A stretch of DNA of 38,515 bases from an uncultured Lysobacteraceae bacterium (GTDB lineage: Bacteria; Pseudomonadota; Gammaproteobacteria; Xanthomonadales; Xanthomonadaceae). Below the pieces are notes generated by a model that saw only the letters and a list, made by a program, of their open reading frames with translations, had not been told where the DNA came from and did not search any database. This document shows positions 23,291-31,445 of the stretch, one piece after another (positions within the stretch are counted from its first letter, which is position 1; the number at the start of each line of letters is the position of its first letter). Position numbers and translations under genes: made by a program. The stretch covers positions 1 through 38,515 of the forward strand of contig CALCNV010000149.1 in NCBI GenBank assembly GCA_937897645.1, written 5' to 3'.

Positions 23291-23356
23291 AGGCCGCATG
23301 CCTGATGCATTGAGCAATCGACTGCCTGTCTTCGGCATGGCTTTTTTCGCAAGCGG

Positions 23357-23370
23357 TTGACCTGCGTCAA
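23357..23370 (+). promoter_or_regulatory. FNR/DNR box before nirK
   Basis: TTGAC-CTGC-GTCAA is a perfect palindrome of the FNR/DNR type (eight of ten FNR consensus positions, differing only in the inner T/A pair). Its centre lies 80 bp before the nirK ATG; binding at -41.5 would start transcription near 23405. Confidence 0.75.
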
Positions 23371-23443
23371 GGCGCACAGCACCAGCGCGGCCCAGCATGC
23401 ACTGGAAAGCCGGAAAGCCGGTCCACCCAGAGGACGCAAGGCG

Positions 23444-24964
23444 ATGAAACGAGCCACACTTCACTTGGCCATGGCCTCCATGGTCGTACTCGCGCTGCTG
23501 TCGGGTTGCAAAGGCAGCCCGGACGACGCGGCAACGACGGACAAATCCGCAACGCGCCTGCACGGTGGATCGTCCAACGGCGATTTCGGTCCGCCGCAGG
23601 GCGCGCCCATCGACGCCATCCTGACCTCGCCCCCGATGGTTCCGCCCGCAACCGGCCGCACAGCGCCGGCCAAGGTGGTCGTCAAGCTGGACGTGGTGGA
23701 AAAGGAGATGGAGATTTCAGAAGGCGTGACCTATACGTTCTGGACTTTTGGCGGCACCGTGCCCGGCAGCTTCATCCGCGTGCGCCAGGGCGACACGGTG
23801 GAATTCCACCTGCGCAACATGCCCGAATCCAAGATGCCGCATAACATCGACCTGCACAGCGTCACCGGCCCCGGCGGCGGTGCGGCTTCCAGTTTCACCG
23901 CGCCCGGCCACTCGTCGCGCTTCACCTTCAAGGCACTCAACGCCGGCCTGTACGTCTACCACTGCGCCACCGCGCCGGTCGGCATGCACGTGGCCAACGG
24001 CATGTACGGACTGATCCTGATCGAACCGCCGGAAGGATTGACGCCGGTCGACAAGGAGTATTACGTCATGCAGGGCGATTTCTATACCGCCGGCAAGTAC
24101 CGCGAGAAGGGCCTGCAGCCGTTCGACATGGAAAAGGCGATCGACGAGAACCCGACCTACGTGCTGTTCAACGGCAGCGACGGCGCACTCACGGGCGACA
24201 AGGCACTGAAGGCGAACACCGGCGAAACCGTGCGCCTGTTCGTCGGTAACGGTGGACCGAATCTGGTGTCGAGCTTCCATGTGATCGGCGAGATCTTCGA
24301 CAAGGTCTGGTTCGAGGGCGGCACGAAGTTCCAGGAAAACGTGCAGACCACGCTGATCCCGGCGGGCGGCGCGGCGATGATGGAATTCCATGTGGAAATA
24401 CCCGGCAGCTACGTGCTGGTCGACCACAGCCTGTTCCGCGCATTCAACAAGGGTGCGCTTGGCATCCTCAAGGCGGAAGGTGCGGAGCGGAAGGAGATCT
24501 ACTCGGGCAAGGAAGTGGATTACGTCTACCTTGGTGACCGTGCGCAGCCCAACATGGCCGCTGTCGCCTCGGCGGCGAAGGCGGCGGATGCCGGTGCATT
24601 GACCCAGGCCGACCAGATCGAGGCAGGCAAGGCATTGTTCGCCGGCACCTGCTCCACCTGCCACCAGCCGGACGGCAAGGGCATGGCCGGCGTGTTCCCG
24701 CCACTGGCCAAGTCGGACTACATCGCCGCCGACAAAACGCGCCTGCCCAACGTGATCCTGCATGGCCTGCAAGGACCGGTGAAAGTCAACGGCGTGGACT
24801 ACAACTCCATCATGCCGCCGATGAGCCAGTTGACCGATGATGAAGTGGCGAATATCGCGACCTACATCCTCAACAGCTGGGGCAACCCGGGCGGCAGGAT
24901 CAGCAAGGAAGAAGCTGCGGAGATCCGCAAAACGAAACCGGCCAACGCCTCCGAAGGCCATTGA
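23444..24964 (+). CDS. nirK: Copper nitrite reductase fused to cytochrome c, lipoprotein
   Basis: 506 residues. Reduces nitrite to NO in the periplasm. A lipoprotein signal (LLSGC, lipidated Cys22) would anchor it to a membrane. Two cupredoxin domains hold the type 1 copper ligands H133, C174, H182 and M187 (YHCATAPVGMHVANGMYG) and the type 2 ligands H138, H173 and H328, with the catalytic Asp136 and His279. A C-terminal class I cytochrome c domain (about residues 390-495) has CSTCH (C403, C406, H407) and IMPPMSQL with the axial Met. It can thus take electrons directly from the bc1 pathway through its own heme. GAGGA precedes the ATG. Confidence 0.97.
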   Translation: MKRATLHLAMASMVVLALLSGCKGSPDDAATTDKSATRLHGGSSNGDFGPPQGAPIDAILTSPPMVPPATGRTAPAKVVVKLDVVEKEMEISEGVTYTFWTFGGTVPGSFIRVRQGDTVEFHLRNMPESKMPHNIDLHSVTGPGGGAASSFTAPGHSSRFTFKALNAGLYVYHCATAPVGMHVANGMYGLILIEPPEGLTPVDKEYYVMQGDFYTAGKYREKGLQPFDMEKAIDENPTYVLFNGSDGALTGDKALKANTGETVRLFVGNGGPNLVSSFHVIGEIFDKVWFEGGTKFQENVQTTLIPAGGAAMMEFHVEIPGSYVLVDHSLFRAFNKGALGILKAEGAERKEIYSGKEVDYVYLGDRAQPNMAAVASAAKAADAGALTQADQIEAGKALFAGTCSTCHQPDGKGMAGVFPPLAKSDYIAADKTRLPNVILHGLQGPVKVNGVDYNSIMPPMSQLTDDEVANIATYILNSWGNPGGRISKEEAAEIRKTKPANASEGH

Positions 24965-24967
24965 TGC

Positions 24968-25738
24968 ATGCGTCGCATCCTGGCCCTGTTGCTGCTGCTC
25001 CCCATCGCCAGCCTCGCGGCGGGCGGTGGCGGGTACGTGGACTTGCCCGCCGGCAAGTTCCGCACTGCGCTGAAGTACGAAGACCGCAAGGGCGACACCC
25101 GCATCGCCCCGTTCGCATTGATGCGCAAGCCGGTGACCAACGCCGAGTTCCTTGCGTTCGTGCAAGCCCATCCGCAATGGCGACGTGACCGCGTGGGGCG
25201 GGTGTTCGCCGAACCGCGCTATCTCTCGCATTGGGTTGCTGCCGACAAGCTAGGCAACACCGCATTGCCACAACAACCCGTCGTGCAGATCAGCTGGTTC
25301 GCCGCACAGGCCTACTGCAAGGCGCAGGGCGCGCGCCTGCCCAGTTGGGACGAATGGGAATACGCCGCCGCCGCCGACGAGACCCGGCGCGACGCACGCA
25401 GCGACCCGGCCTGGCGCGAACGCATCCTGCGCTGGTACTCACGTCCCTCCAACCAGGCACTTCCGCGCGCCGGATTGCAGACGCCCAACGCGTATGGCGT
25501 GCAGGACCTGCATGGGCTGGTCTGGGAATGGACCGAGGACTTTTCCTCGCTGCTGGTCAGCGCCGACAACCGCGACCAGGGCGATGCCGACAATGCGAAG
25601 TTCTGCGGCGCGGGCGCGCTGTCGATGGACGACCGCGACAACTATGCGGTGCTGATGCGCGTGGCGATGCTGTCTTCGCTGAATGCCGCAGACACCACCA
25701 CCAACCTGGGCTTCCGCTGCGCAAAGGACCTGGAATGA
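24968..25738 (+). CDS. nirV: NirV-like formylglycine-generating-enzyme-family protein
   Basis: 256 residues. A signal peptide (residues 1-18, MRRILALLLLLPIASLAA) precedes an FGE-sulfatase (SUMF1) fold: GYVDLPAGKFRTALKYEDRKGDTRIAPFALMRKPVTNAEFLAFV, PVVQISWFAAQAYCKAQGARLPSWDEWEYAAA, LHGLVWEWTEDF and NLGFRCAKDL. The segment FCGAGALSMDDRDNYAVLMR is typical of NirV encoded next to nirK. The catalytic Cys pair of true FGE is not seen in the usual place, so a maturation or accessory role in the periplasm for NirK is more likely than sulfatase activation. It starts 3 bp after nirK and overlaps the next gene by 4 bp. Confidence 0.9.
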   Translation: MRRILALLLLLPIASLAAGGGGYVDLPAGKFRTALKYEDRKGDTRIAPFALMRKPVTNAEFLAFVQAHPQWRRDRVGRVFAEPRYLSHWVAADKLGNTALPQQPVVQISWFAAQAYCKAQGARLPSWDEWEYAAAADETRRDARSDPAWRERILRWYSRPSNQALPRAGLQTPNAYGVQDLHGLVWEWTEDFSSLLVSADNRDQGDADNAKFCGAGALSMDDRDNYAVLMRVAMLSSLNAADTTTNLGFRCAKDLE

Positions 25739-26334
25739 AACCAATGATGGGCACGCTGTTTGCACTGATGCTGTCCGTGGGACTGCTATCTGCGGGAGCA
25801 ATCGCAGCCCCCGGGCAGGCACCACTTCCCCGCGACTCCGTGTACCAGTTGCCGGTGCATCTGATCGACCAGCATGGCAAGGCCTTCGACTGGAGCAGTA
25901 AACGCGGCAAGGTGCAGCTGGTCTCCATGTTCTACACCTCGTGCCAGTACATCTGCCCGTTGATCGTGGACAGCGGAAAGGCGATCGAGAAACAGCTGAC
26001 ACCCACCGAGCAGCAGCGGCTCGGCATCCTGCTGGTCAGCATGGATCCGAAGCGGGACACACCCGCCGCGCTGCTTACCGTGGCCAACAAGCGCAAGCTC
26101 GATCCCGCACGCTGGACGCTGGCAAGTCCGCGCCCTGGCGACGTGCGTGAAGTCGCGGGTGTGCTGGGCATCCGCTACCGCGCGCTTGCCGACGGCGAGT
26201 TCAACCACACCAGTGCGCTGGTACTGCTGGACGGCGAAGGCCGCATCCTGGCCCGGACCGAGCAGATGGGCACCCAGCCCGATCCCGAGTTCATCCAGCA
26301 GGTGCGTGACAGCCTGCGGACAGCGCGCAAGTGA
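25735..26334 (+). CDS. SCO1/SenC family copper chaperone
   Basis: 199 residues. A signal peptide (residues 1-25, ending AGAIAA) precedes a thioredoxin-like fold. The copper site is CQYIC (C70, C74) followed by P, with the third ligand H158 in FNHTSALVLL. MDPKRDTP and the final FIQQVRDSL are usual in SCO proteins, which load copper into oxidases or keep its cysteines reduced. In this position, coupled to nirV (ATGA overlap) and after nirK, copper delivery to NirK is the most likely job; this comes from context. Confidence 0.92.
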   Translation: MKPMMGTLFALMLSVGLLSAGAIAAPGQAPLPRDSVYQLPVHLIDQHGKAFDWSSKRGKVQLVSMFYTSCQYICPLIVDSGKAIEKQLTPTEQQRLGILLVSMDPKRDTPAALLTVANKRKLDPARWTLASPRPGDVREVAGVLGIRYRALADGEFNHTSALVLLDGEGRILARTEQMGTQPDPEFIQQVRDSLRTARK

Positions 26335-26430
26335 CGTAAGCGCGGGAAGCCCGATGCACAGGGCATCAACGGAGCCCTTGCGCACGCAATGACTTGCCGC
26401 CTTGCCTTGGACTGGGGCAGGATGCCCGGC

Positions 26431-27432
26431 ATGAACGATACCGCCACCTCCCAGCTGCCTTCCTGCGTCATCAACTGCGTGCTGTACGACAAGGACGGCG
26501 CGCGCCACGACATCACCCTGGATGCGATCAGCGACGTGCTGGCGAAGGACGACGGCGGCTTCGTCTGGGTCGGCCTGTATGAGCCTGAAGATTCCGTGCT
26601 GGAAAAACTGCAGGAGGAGTTCGGCCTGCACGACCTGGCCATCGAAGACGCGCAGAACGCGCACCAGCGCCCCAAGCTGGAAGCCTACGGCAACTCCATG
26701 TTCGCGGTGATGCATACCGCGCAGGTGGTGGACGAAAAAATAAAGTACGGCGAAACCCATGCGTTCGTCGGGCCGCGCTACCTCATCACCGTGCGCCATG
26801 GCGCTTCGCTGTCGTATGCGCCGGTGCGCGAACGCGTGGAGCGCGAGCCCGAACTGCTGGTGCTGGGACCGTCCTACGGCCTGTACGCTGTGCTGGACTT
26901 CATCGTCGACAACTACCGTCCCATCGTGAAGGAATTCAACGACAAGCTGGACCTGCTGGAAAAGGACATCTTCGCCGACACCTTCCGCCGCCAGACCGTG
27001 GTCAGGTTGTACGAATTGAAACGCGAACTCACCCAGATGCGCTTGGCCGTCGCGCCATTGCAGGACGTGCTGTCGCAACTCACGCGCACGCAAAGCCCGC
27101 TGGTGCAGGAGGAAGTACGCCTGTACTTCCGCGACGTGCAGGACCACGTGCTGCGCGTGAACGAAGCCACCGATACCCTGCGCGAGATGCTGACGGCCGC
27201 GCTCAGCGTCAACCTGGCCCTGGTCACCGTGTCGCAGGGCGAAATCGTCAAGCGACTCGCCGGCTGGGCCGGCCTGCTGGCGGCACCCACGCTCATCGCC
27301 AGCTGGTACGGCATGAACTTCCACAATATGCCGGAGCTGGAAGGCCGCTGGAACTACTGGATCCTGATCGGCATCACCGCGTCGGTGTGCACCGGCCTCT
27401 ACATCGCCCTAAAGCGCGCGAAGTGGCTGTAG
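26431..27432 (+). CDS. corA: CorA-type magnesium/cobalt channel
   Basis: 333 residues. Pentameric Mg2+ channel of the inner membrane. The large cytoplasmic domain has LEEFGLHDLAIEDAQNAHQRPKLEAYGN-like motifs (LHDLAIEDAQNAHQRPK), and the two C-terminal helices hold the pore signature GMN at residues 294-296 (YGMNFHNMPEL), then NYWILIGITASVCTGLYIALKRAKWL. Possible starts are 26389, 26422 and 26431 (MNDTATSQLP); I chose the last because the family similarity begins after it and GGGGCAGGA lies upstream. It stands alone after the denitrification genes, with no shared control visible. Confidence 0.93.
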   Translation: MNDTATSQLPSCVINCVLYDKDGARHDITLDAISDVLAKDDGGFVWVGLYEPEDSVLEKLQEEFGLHDLAIEDAQNAHQRPKLEAYGNSMFAVMHTAQVVDEKIKYGETHAFVGPRYLITVRHGASLSYAPVRERVEREPELLVLGPSYGLYAVLDFIVDNYRPIVKEFNDKLDLLEKDIFADTFRRQTVVRLYELKRELTQMRLAVAPLQDVLSQLTRTQSPLVQEEVRLYFRDVQDHVLRVNEATDTLREMLTAALSVNLALVTVSQGEIVKRLAGWAGLLAAPTLIASWYGMNFHNMPELEGRWNYWILIGITASVCTGLYIALKRAKWL

Positions 27433-27457
27433 ACGCCCGGGAATGTTGTAGTAGCGA

Positions 27458-27534
27458 TGTAGGAGCGACGTAAGTCGCGAAGGAACATTTTCTAAGCGAC
27501 AAACCAAGAGCATCGCGACTTACGTCGCTCCTAC
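27458..27534. repeat. SMAG/REP-like palindromic dimer (GTAGGAGCGAC family, copy 3)
   Basis: TGTAGGAGCGACGTAAGTCG and CGACTTACGTCGCTCCTAC are inverted around an AT-rich 30-bp centre. It lies in the 239-bp gap between corA and cstA. The rest of that gap has a weak TTGACC at 27617-27622 and no other feature I can assign. Confidence 0.9.
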
Positions 27535-27671
27535 GACGCTCGTGCGCACCACATACGTGCGGCATCGCAGCACGCCCCTACGACCAAAGTCGAAGAGTGA
27601 ATCATCGATTACGCATTGACCCCCTCACCGCATCGGAGGACGCTACCCGCAGTTGAACAGGAGGGTTGCGC

Positions 27672-29744
27672 ATGAAGGGTTTCTCGAAGCTGGCTTGGGG
27701 TGCGCTTGCCGTACTCGGTGCATTCTGCCTGGGCACGATTGCCCTGCGTCGCGGCGAACAGATCAATGCCTTGTGGATTGTCGTCGCCGCAGTGTCCATC
27801 TACCTGGTGGCCTACCGTTACTACAGCCTGTTCATCGCCACCAAGGTAATGGGGCTGGACCCGACGCGTGCCACGCCGGCGGTGATCCACAACGACGGGT
27901 TGGATTTCGTGCCCACCAACAAGCACGTGCTGTTCGGCCACCACTTCGCCGCCATTGCCGGTGCGGGTCCACTGGTAGGGCCGGTGCTGGCCGCGCAGAT
28001 GGGTTACCTGCCCGGATTGCTGTGGCTGGTTTCAGGCGTGGTGCTGGCCGGTGCGGTGCAGGACTTCATGGTGTTGTTCATTTCCAGTCGCCGCGATGGG
28101 CGCTCGCTCGGTGACCTGGTGCGCGCGGAGATGGGCAGGATTCCCGGCATCATCGCCCTGTTCGGTGCGTTCCTGATCATGATCATCATCCTGGCGGTGC
28201 TGGCGATGATCGTGGTGAAGGCGCTGGCGGAAAGCCCGTGGGGCATGTTCACGGTCATGGCCACCTTGCCCATCGCCATGTTCATGGGCGTGTACATGCG
28301 CTACTTGCGGCCGGGCAAGATCGGCGAGATTTCGGTCATCGGCATCGTGCTGTTGCTGCTGTCCATCTGGCTGGGCGGCAAGGTCGGCGCACATCCCACC
28401 TGGGGACCTGCCTTCACTTTCACCGGCGTGCAGATCACCTGGATGCTGGTGGGTTACGGCTTCGTCGCCGCGGTGATGCCGGTGTGGCTGATCCTGGCGC
28501 CACGTGACTACCTGTCCACCTTCCTGAAGATCGGCACCATCATCGCGTTGGCCATTGGCATCCTGGTCGTGATGCCGGACATGAAAATGCCCGCGCTGAC
28601 CGAATTCGCCAGCACCGGCATGGGTCCGGTCTGGAAAGGGGGCCTGTTCCCGTTCCTGTTCATCACCATCGCCTGCGGTGCGGTCTCCGGTTTCCATGCA
28701 CTGATTTCCTCGGGCACCACGCCCAAGTTGCTGGCCAGCGAGTCGCACACGCGCTACATTGGTTACGGCGGCATGCTGATGGAATCCTTCGTCGCCATCA
28801 TGGCGCTGGTGGCCGCGTCGGTGATCGAGCCGGGCGTGTACTTCGCCATGAACAGTCCTGCCGCGCTCGTCGGTGGCGATGTGCACAGCGTTGCTACCGC
28901 CGTCAGCAGTTGGGGCTTCACGATTACGCCGGGCGAGTTGGAAGCGGTGGCGGCCGACATCGGCGAACACACCATCCTCGCGCGTGCCGGTGGCGCACCC
29001 ACATTGGCGGTGGGCATCGCACAGATCCTGCACCAGGTGTTGCCGGGCCAGAACACGATGGCGTTCTGGTACCACTTCGCCATCCTGTTCGAAGCACTCT
29101 TCATCCTGACCGCCGTCGATGCGGGCACGCGTGCAGGCCGCTTCATGCTGCAGGACCTGCTGGGCACGTTCGCGCCTTCGCTGCGTCGCACCGAATCGTG
29201 GACGGCCAATGTGGTGGCCACCGCCGGCTGCGTGGCGCTGTGGGGTTACTTCCTCTACCAGGGCGTGCAGGATCCGCTGGGTGGCATCAATACGCTGTGG
29301 CCGCTGTTCGGCATCGCCAACCAGATGCTGGCCGGCATCGCGCTGATGCTGTGCACGGTGGTGTTGTTCAAGATGAAGCGTGACCGCTATGCGTGGGTGA
29401 CCATCCTGCCAGCGGCGTGGTTGCTGGTGTGCACGACCTATGCTGGCTTCATCAAGATCTTCGATGCCAATCCGGCCATCGGCTTCCTTTCGCAGGCCGC
29501 GAAATACCGCACGGGCCTGTCCACGGGCACGGTGATCGCACCGGCCAAGAGCCTGGACCAGATGCAGCAGATCATGATCAACAGCTACGTCAACACGGGC
29601 CTGACTGCACTCTTCCTGTTCGTGGTGCTGAGCATCCTGGTGTATGCGCTGTCCGCGATCCGCAAGGCACGCGCCAACCCGCAGCGTAGCGACCAGGAAA
29701 CGCCGTACGTGGCGGTCGATCCTGCACTGGCGGCGGCGCTTTGA
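27672..29744 (+). CDS. cstA: Carbon starvation protein A-type transporter
   Basis: 690 residues. CstA/BtsT family of inner-membrane transporters, shown in enterics to take up peptides or pyruvate. There are about 18 hydrophobic segments. Motifs: RYYSLFIATKVMGLDPTRATPAVIHNDGLDFVPTNKHVLFGHHFAAIAGAGPLVGPVLAAQMGYLPG, GAVSGFHALISSGTTPKLLASESH, and the C-terminal LTAVDAGTRAGRFMLQDLLG with GIANQMLAGIALML. GGAGG lies 8 bp before the ATG at 27672, which decides this start over the TTG at 27666. The stop overlaps ybdD (TGATG). Confidence 0.96.
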   Translation: MKGFSKLAWGALAVLGAFCLGTIALRRGEQINALWIVVAAVSIYLVAYRYYSLFIATKVMGLDPTRATPAVIHNDGLDFVPTNKHVLFGHHFAAIAGAGPLVGPVLAAQMGYLPGLLWLVSGVVLAGAVQDFMVLFISSRRDGRSLGDLVRAEMGRIPGIIALFGAFLIMIIILAVLAMIVVKALAESPWGMFTVMATLPIAMFMGVYMRYLRPGKIGEISVIGIVLLLLSIWLGGKVGAHPTWGPAFTFTGVQITWMLVGYGFVAAVMPVWLILAPRDYLSTFLKIGTIIALAIGILVVMPDMKMPALTEFASTGMGPVWKGGLFPFLFITIACGAVSGFHALISSGTTPKLLASESHTRYIGYGGMLMESFVAIMALVAASVIEPGVYFAMNSPAALVGGDVHSVATAVSSWGFTITPGELEAVAADIGEHTILARAGGAPTLAVGIAQILHQVLPGQNTMAFWYHFAILFEALFILTAVDAGTRAGRFMLQDLLGTFAPSLRRTESWTANVVATAGCVALWGYFLYQGVQDPLGGINTLWPLFGIANQMLAGIALMLCTVVLFKMKRDRYAWVTILPAAWLLVCTTYAGFIKIFDANPAIGFLSQAAKYRTGLSTGTVIAPAKSLDQMQQIMINSYVNTGLTALFLFVVLSILVYALSAIRKARANPQRSDQETPYVAVDPALAAAL

Positions 29745-29968
29745 TGGGCACGGGACTGGTTCCCGCAGGCCAGTACCAGGCCCACCGCCGCGTGTGGTGG
29801 CGCCTGGTGCAGACCGCGCGCCTGTGCTGTGGCGTGCCGGACTACGACAACTACGTGCGCCACGTGCTGGAGAAGCATCCGGACCGTGAACCCATGGACT
29901 ACAAGACCTTCTTCCGCGAACGGCAGAACGCACGCTTTGGCGGCAGCAACGGGTTTCGCTGCTGCTGA
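29744..29968 (+). CDS. YbdD/YjiX family (DUF466) protein
   Basis: 74 residues. Shows the family motif RLCCGVPDYDNYVRHVLEKHPDREPMDYKTFFRERQNARFG, which accompanies CstA/BtsT genes in many bacteria and is thought to be an accessory protein of the transporter; the mechanism is not known. Start and stop codons of cstA and this gene overlap (TGATG), so they are translated together. The C-terminus ends in FRCC, giving four cysteines in two pairs. An intrinsic terminator follows at 29993. Confidence 0.92.
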   Translation: MGTGLVPAGQYQAHRRVWWRLVQTARLCCGVPDYDNYVRHVLEKHPDREPMDYKTFFRERQNARFGGSNGFRCC

Positions 29969-29992
29969 TCTTGCGAATGAAACAAGAACTGG

Positions 29993-30024
29993 AAAAGGCG
30001 AAGCCATGGCTTCGCCTTTTTTTT
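29993..30024 (+). terminator. Intrinsic terminator of cstA-ybdD
   Basis: An 8-bp stem GGCGAAGC and GCTTCGCC with a CATG loop is followed by eight T residues, preceded by AAAA, so it could also act on transcripts from the opposite strand. The clearest terminator of the window. Confidence 0.9.
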
Positions 30025-30039
30025 ATGGCATTGCACGTC

Positions 30040-30109
30040 TGTGGGAGCGACGTAAGTCGCGATGAAGCTTTCCCGGTAGAGCTTCATCGCGACTTACGTC
30101 GCTCCCACA
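30040..30109. repeat. SMAG/REP-like palindromic dimer (GTGGGAGCGAC family, copy 4)
   Basis: Arms TGTGGGAGCGACGTAAGTCG and CGACTTACGTCGCTCCCACA, with further pairing of GATGAAGCT and AGCTTCATC. It sits between the convergent ybdD and DUF819 genes, 13 bp from the DUF819 stop. Confidence 0.9.
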
Positions 30110-30122
30110 AACCAGGTCTACC

Positions 30123-31385
30123 TCAACCCTGACCCGCCATTCCGCGCAACACGACGCCGACGATATAGGCAGCCACCGTACCTGTCGCGTAACCCAACGC
30201 ACCCAGCAAGGCACCCACCGGCGCCAACGAGGGATGGAACACCGAGGCCACCACCGGTGCCGATGCCGGCCCGCCGATGTTGCTCTGCGAACCCATGGCG
30301 AAGTAGAAGAACGGTACCCGCAGCAGCTTGGCCAGCAACAACAGCAACACGATGTGCACCACGATCCAGATCAGGCCCAGCGCCAGCAGCCACGGCTTGT
30401 CGGCCAGCGAGCCGATGTCCATCTGCATGCCGATGCAGGCGATGAGGATATACAGGAACATCGTGCCCACCTTGGATGCGCCTGCGCCATCCAGCGTGCG
30501 CGCACGGGTGAAACTGAGGCCCAGGCCGGCAAACGTGGACAGCACCACCACCCACACGAAGGGCTCGTGCAGGCTGACCTGCCTGGCCCACGATACGTTC
30601 TGCGCGAACCATGCCGAGGCCGGGCCCGCGATGGCATGTGCAAGCCCCACGGTTCCAAAAGCAATGCCGACGATGACCATCAGGTCGGCCAGCGACGTGA
30701 CCCGCTCGTGTTCCTTCTGGTAGCTGGCCAGGCGCTGCTTCAGGTCCTCGATGGCGCGCGTGTCGGCGCCGGTGCGCGCGTCGATGGCCTGCGCACGGTT
30801 GGCCAGGAAGATCAGTATCGCCATCCACAGATAGCCGACGCTGACATCCACCACCACGAACTGACCGAAGGTGGTTTCGTTGACGTTGAAGACTTCCTTC
30901 ATCGCCAGCATGTTCGCGCCGCCGCCGATCCAGCTTCCCGCCAACGCCACCATGCCACCCCAGGTGTCGCCTGCGACGGTTTCCGGATGGATTAATCCCA
31001 TCACCCAGAAGGCGACAAATGCGCCCAGCATGACGCTAATGGAAGCGCCGACATACATCGCCAGCAGTTTTGGCCCCAGCCGCAGCACGCCTTTCAAATC
31101 AATGGTCAGGGTCAACAACACCAGCGCCGCTGGCAGCAGCACGCGACTGGCGACGGGGTTGTACAGCTTGCTGGCACTACCATCGATCAGGCCGATGCTG
31201 TTGTAGATGCCGGGAATGAAATAGCAGAGCAACAAAGCCGGCACGTAGGTGTAGAACTTCTTCCAGAATCCGCTGTCGCGGGATGCGGTCCAGAACACCA
31301 GGCCCAGGGTGGCGGCTATCAGGCCAAACAGGACGATGTCATTCTGGATCAGGGCAGTGGAAGGGCCTGCACTTTCAACAGCCAT
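30123..31385 (-). CDS. DUF819 family membrane protein
   Basis: 420 residues with about 11 hydrophobic segments. It begins ALIQNDIVLFGLIAATLGLVFWTASRDSGFWKKFYTYVPALLLCYFIPGIYNSIGLID, then has WGGMVALAGSWIGGGANMLAMKEVF and a C-terminal GSQSNIGGPASAPVVASVFHPSLAPVGALLGALGYATGTVAAY. These are the DUF819 (YjcL) hallmarks; the repeated Gly-rich discontinuous motifs (GSWIGGGANM, QSNIGGPASAP) are typical of inverted-repeat transporters of the anion type. Substrate unknown. It lies 60 bp after an S9 peptidase on the same strand, so a link to peptide products is possible. Confidence 0.9.
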   Translation of the reverse strand: MAVESAGPSTALIQNDIVLFGLIAATLGLVFWTASRDSGFWKKFYTYVPALLLCYFIPGIYNSIGLIDGSASKLYNPVASRVLLPAALVLLTLTIDLKGVLRLGPKLLAMYVGASISVMLGAFVAFWVMGLIHPETVAGDTWGGMVALAGSWIGGGANMLAMKEVFNVNETTFGQFVVVDVSVGYLWMAILIFLANRAQAIDARTGADTRAIEDLKQRLASYQKEHERVTSLADLMVIVGIAFGTVGLAHAIAGPASAWFAQNVSWARQVSLHEPFVWVVVLSTFAGLGLSFTRARTLDGAGASKVGTMFLYILIACIGMQMDIGSLADKPWLLALGLIWIVVHIVLLLLLAKLLRVPFFYFAMGSQSNIGGPASAPVVASVFHPSLAPVGALLGALGYATGTVAAYIVGVVLRGMAGQG

Positions 31386-31445
31386 GTAGTGACTCCATCA
31401 GGATACGGACGGACCGTGGCGGAAGTTCCACCACGGCCTGCAGGA

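Noticed and set aside
23291..23350. A terminator with TTTTTT before nirK
   Set aside because: The T-run at 23341-23347 is preceded only by a short 3-4 bp stem; too weak to call.
28032..29933. A 633-residue open frame on the minus strand across cstA
   Set aside because: The composition is His/Gln/Arg-rich as expected for the antisense of a membrane protein gene; no domain or start signal is seen.
9034..30109. The repeated GTAGGAGCGAC elements as a possible CRISPR array
   Set aside because: The copies are kilobases apart, each is an inverted dimer, there are no regular spacers, and no cas genes are present.
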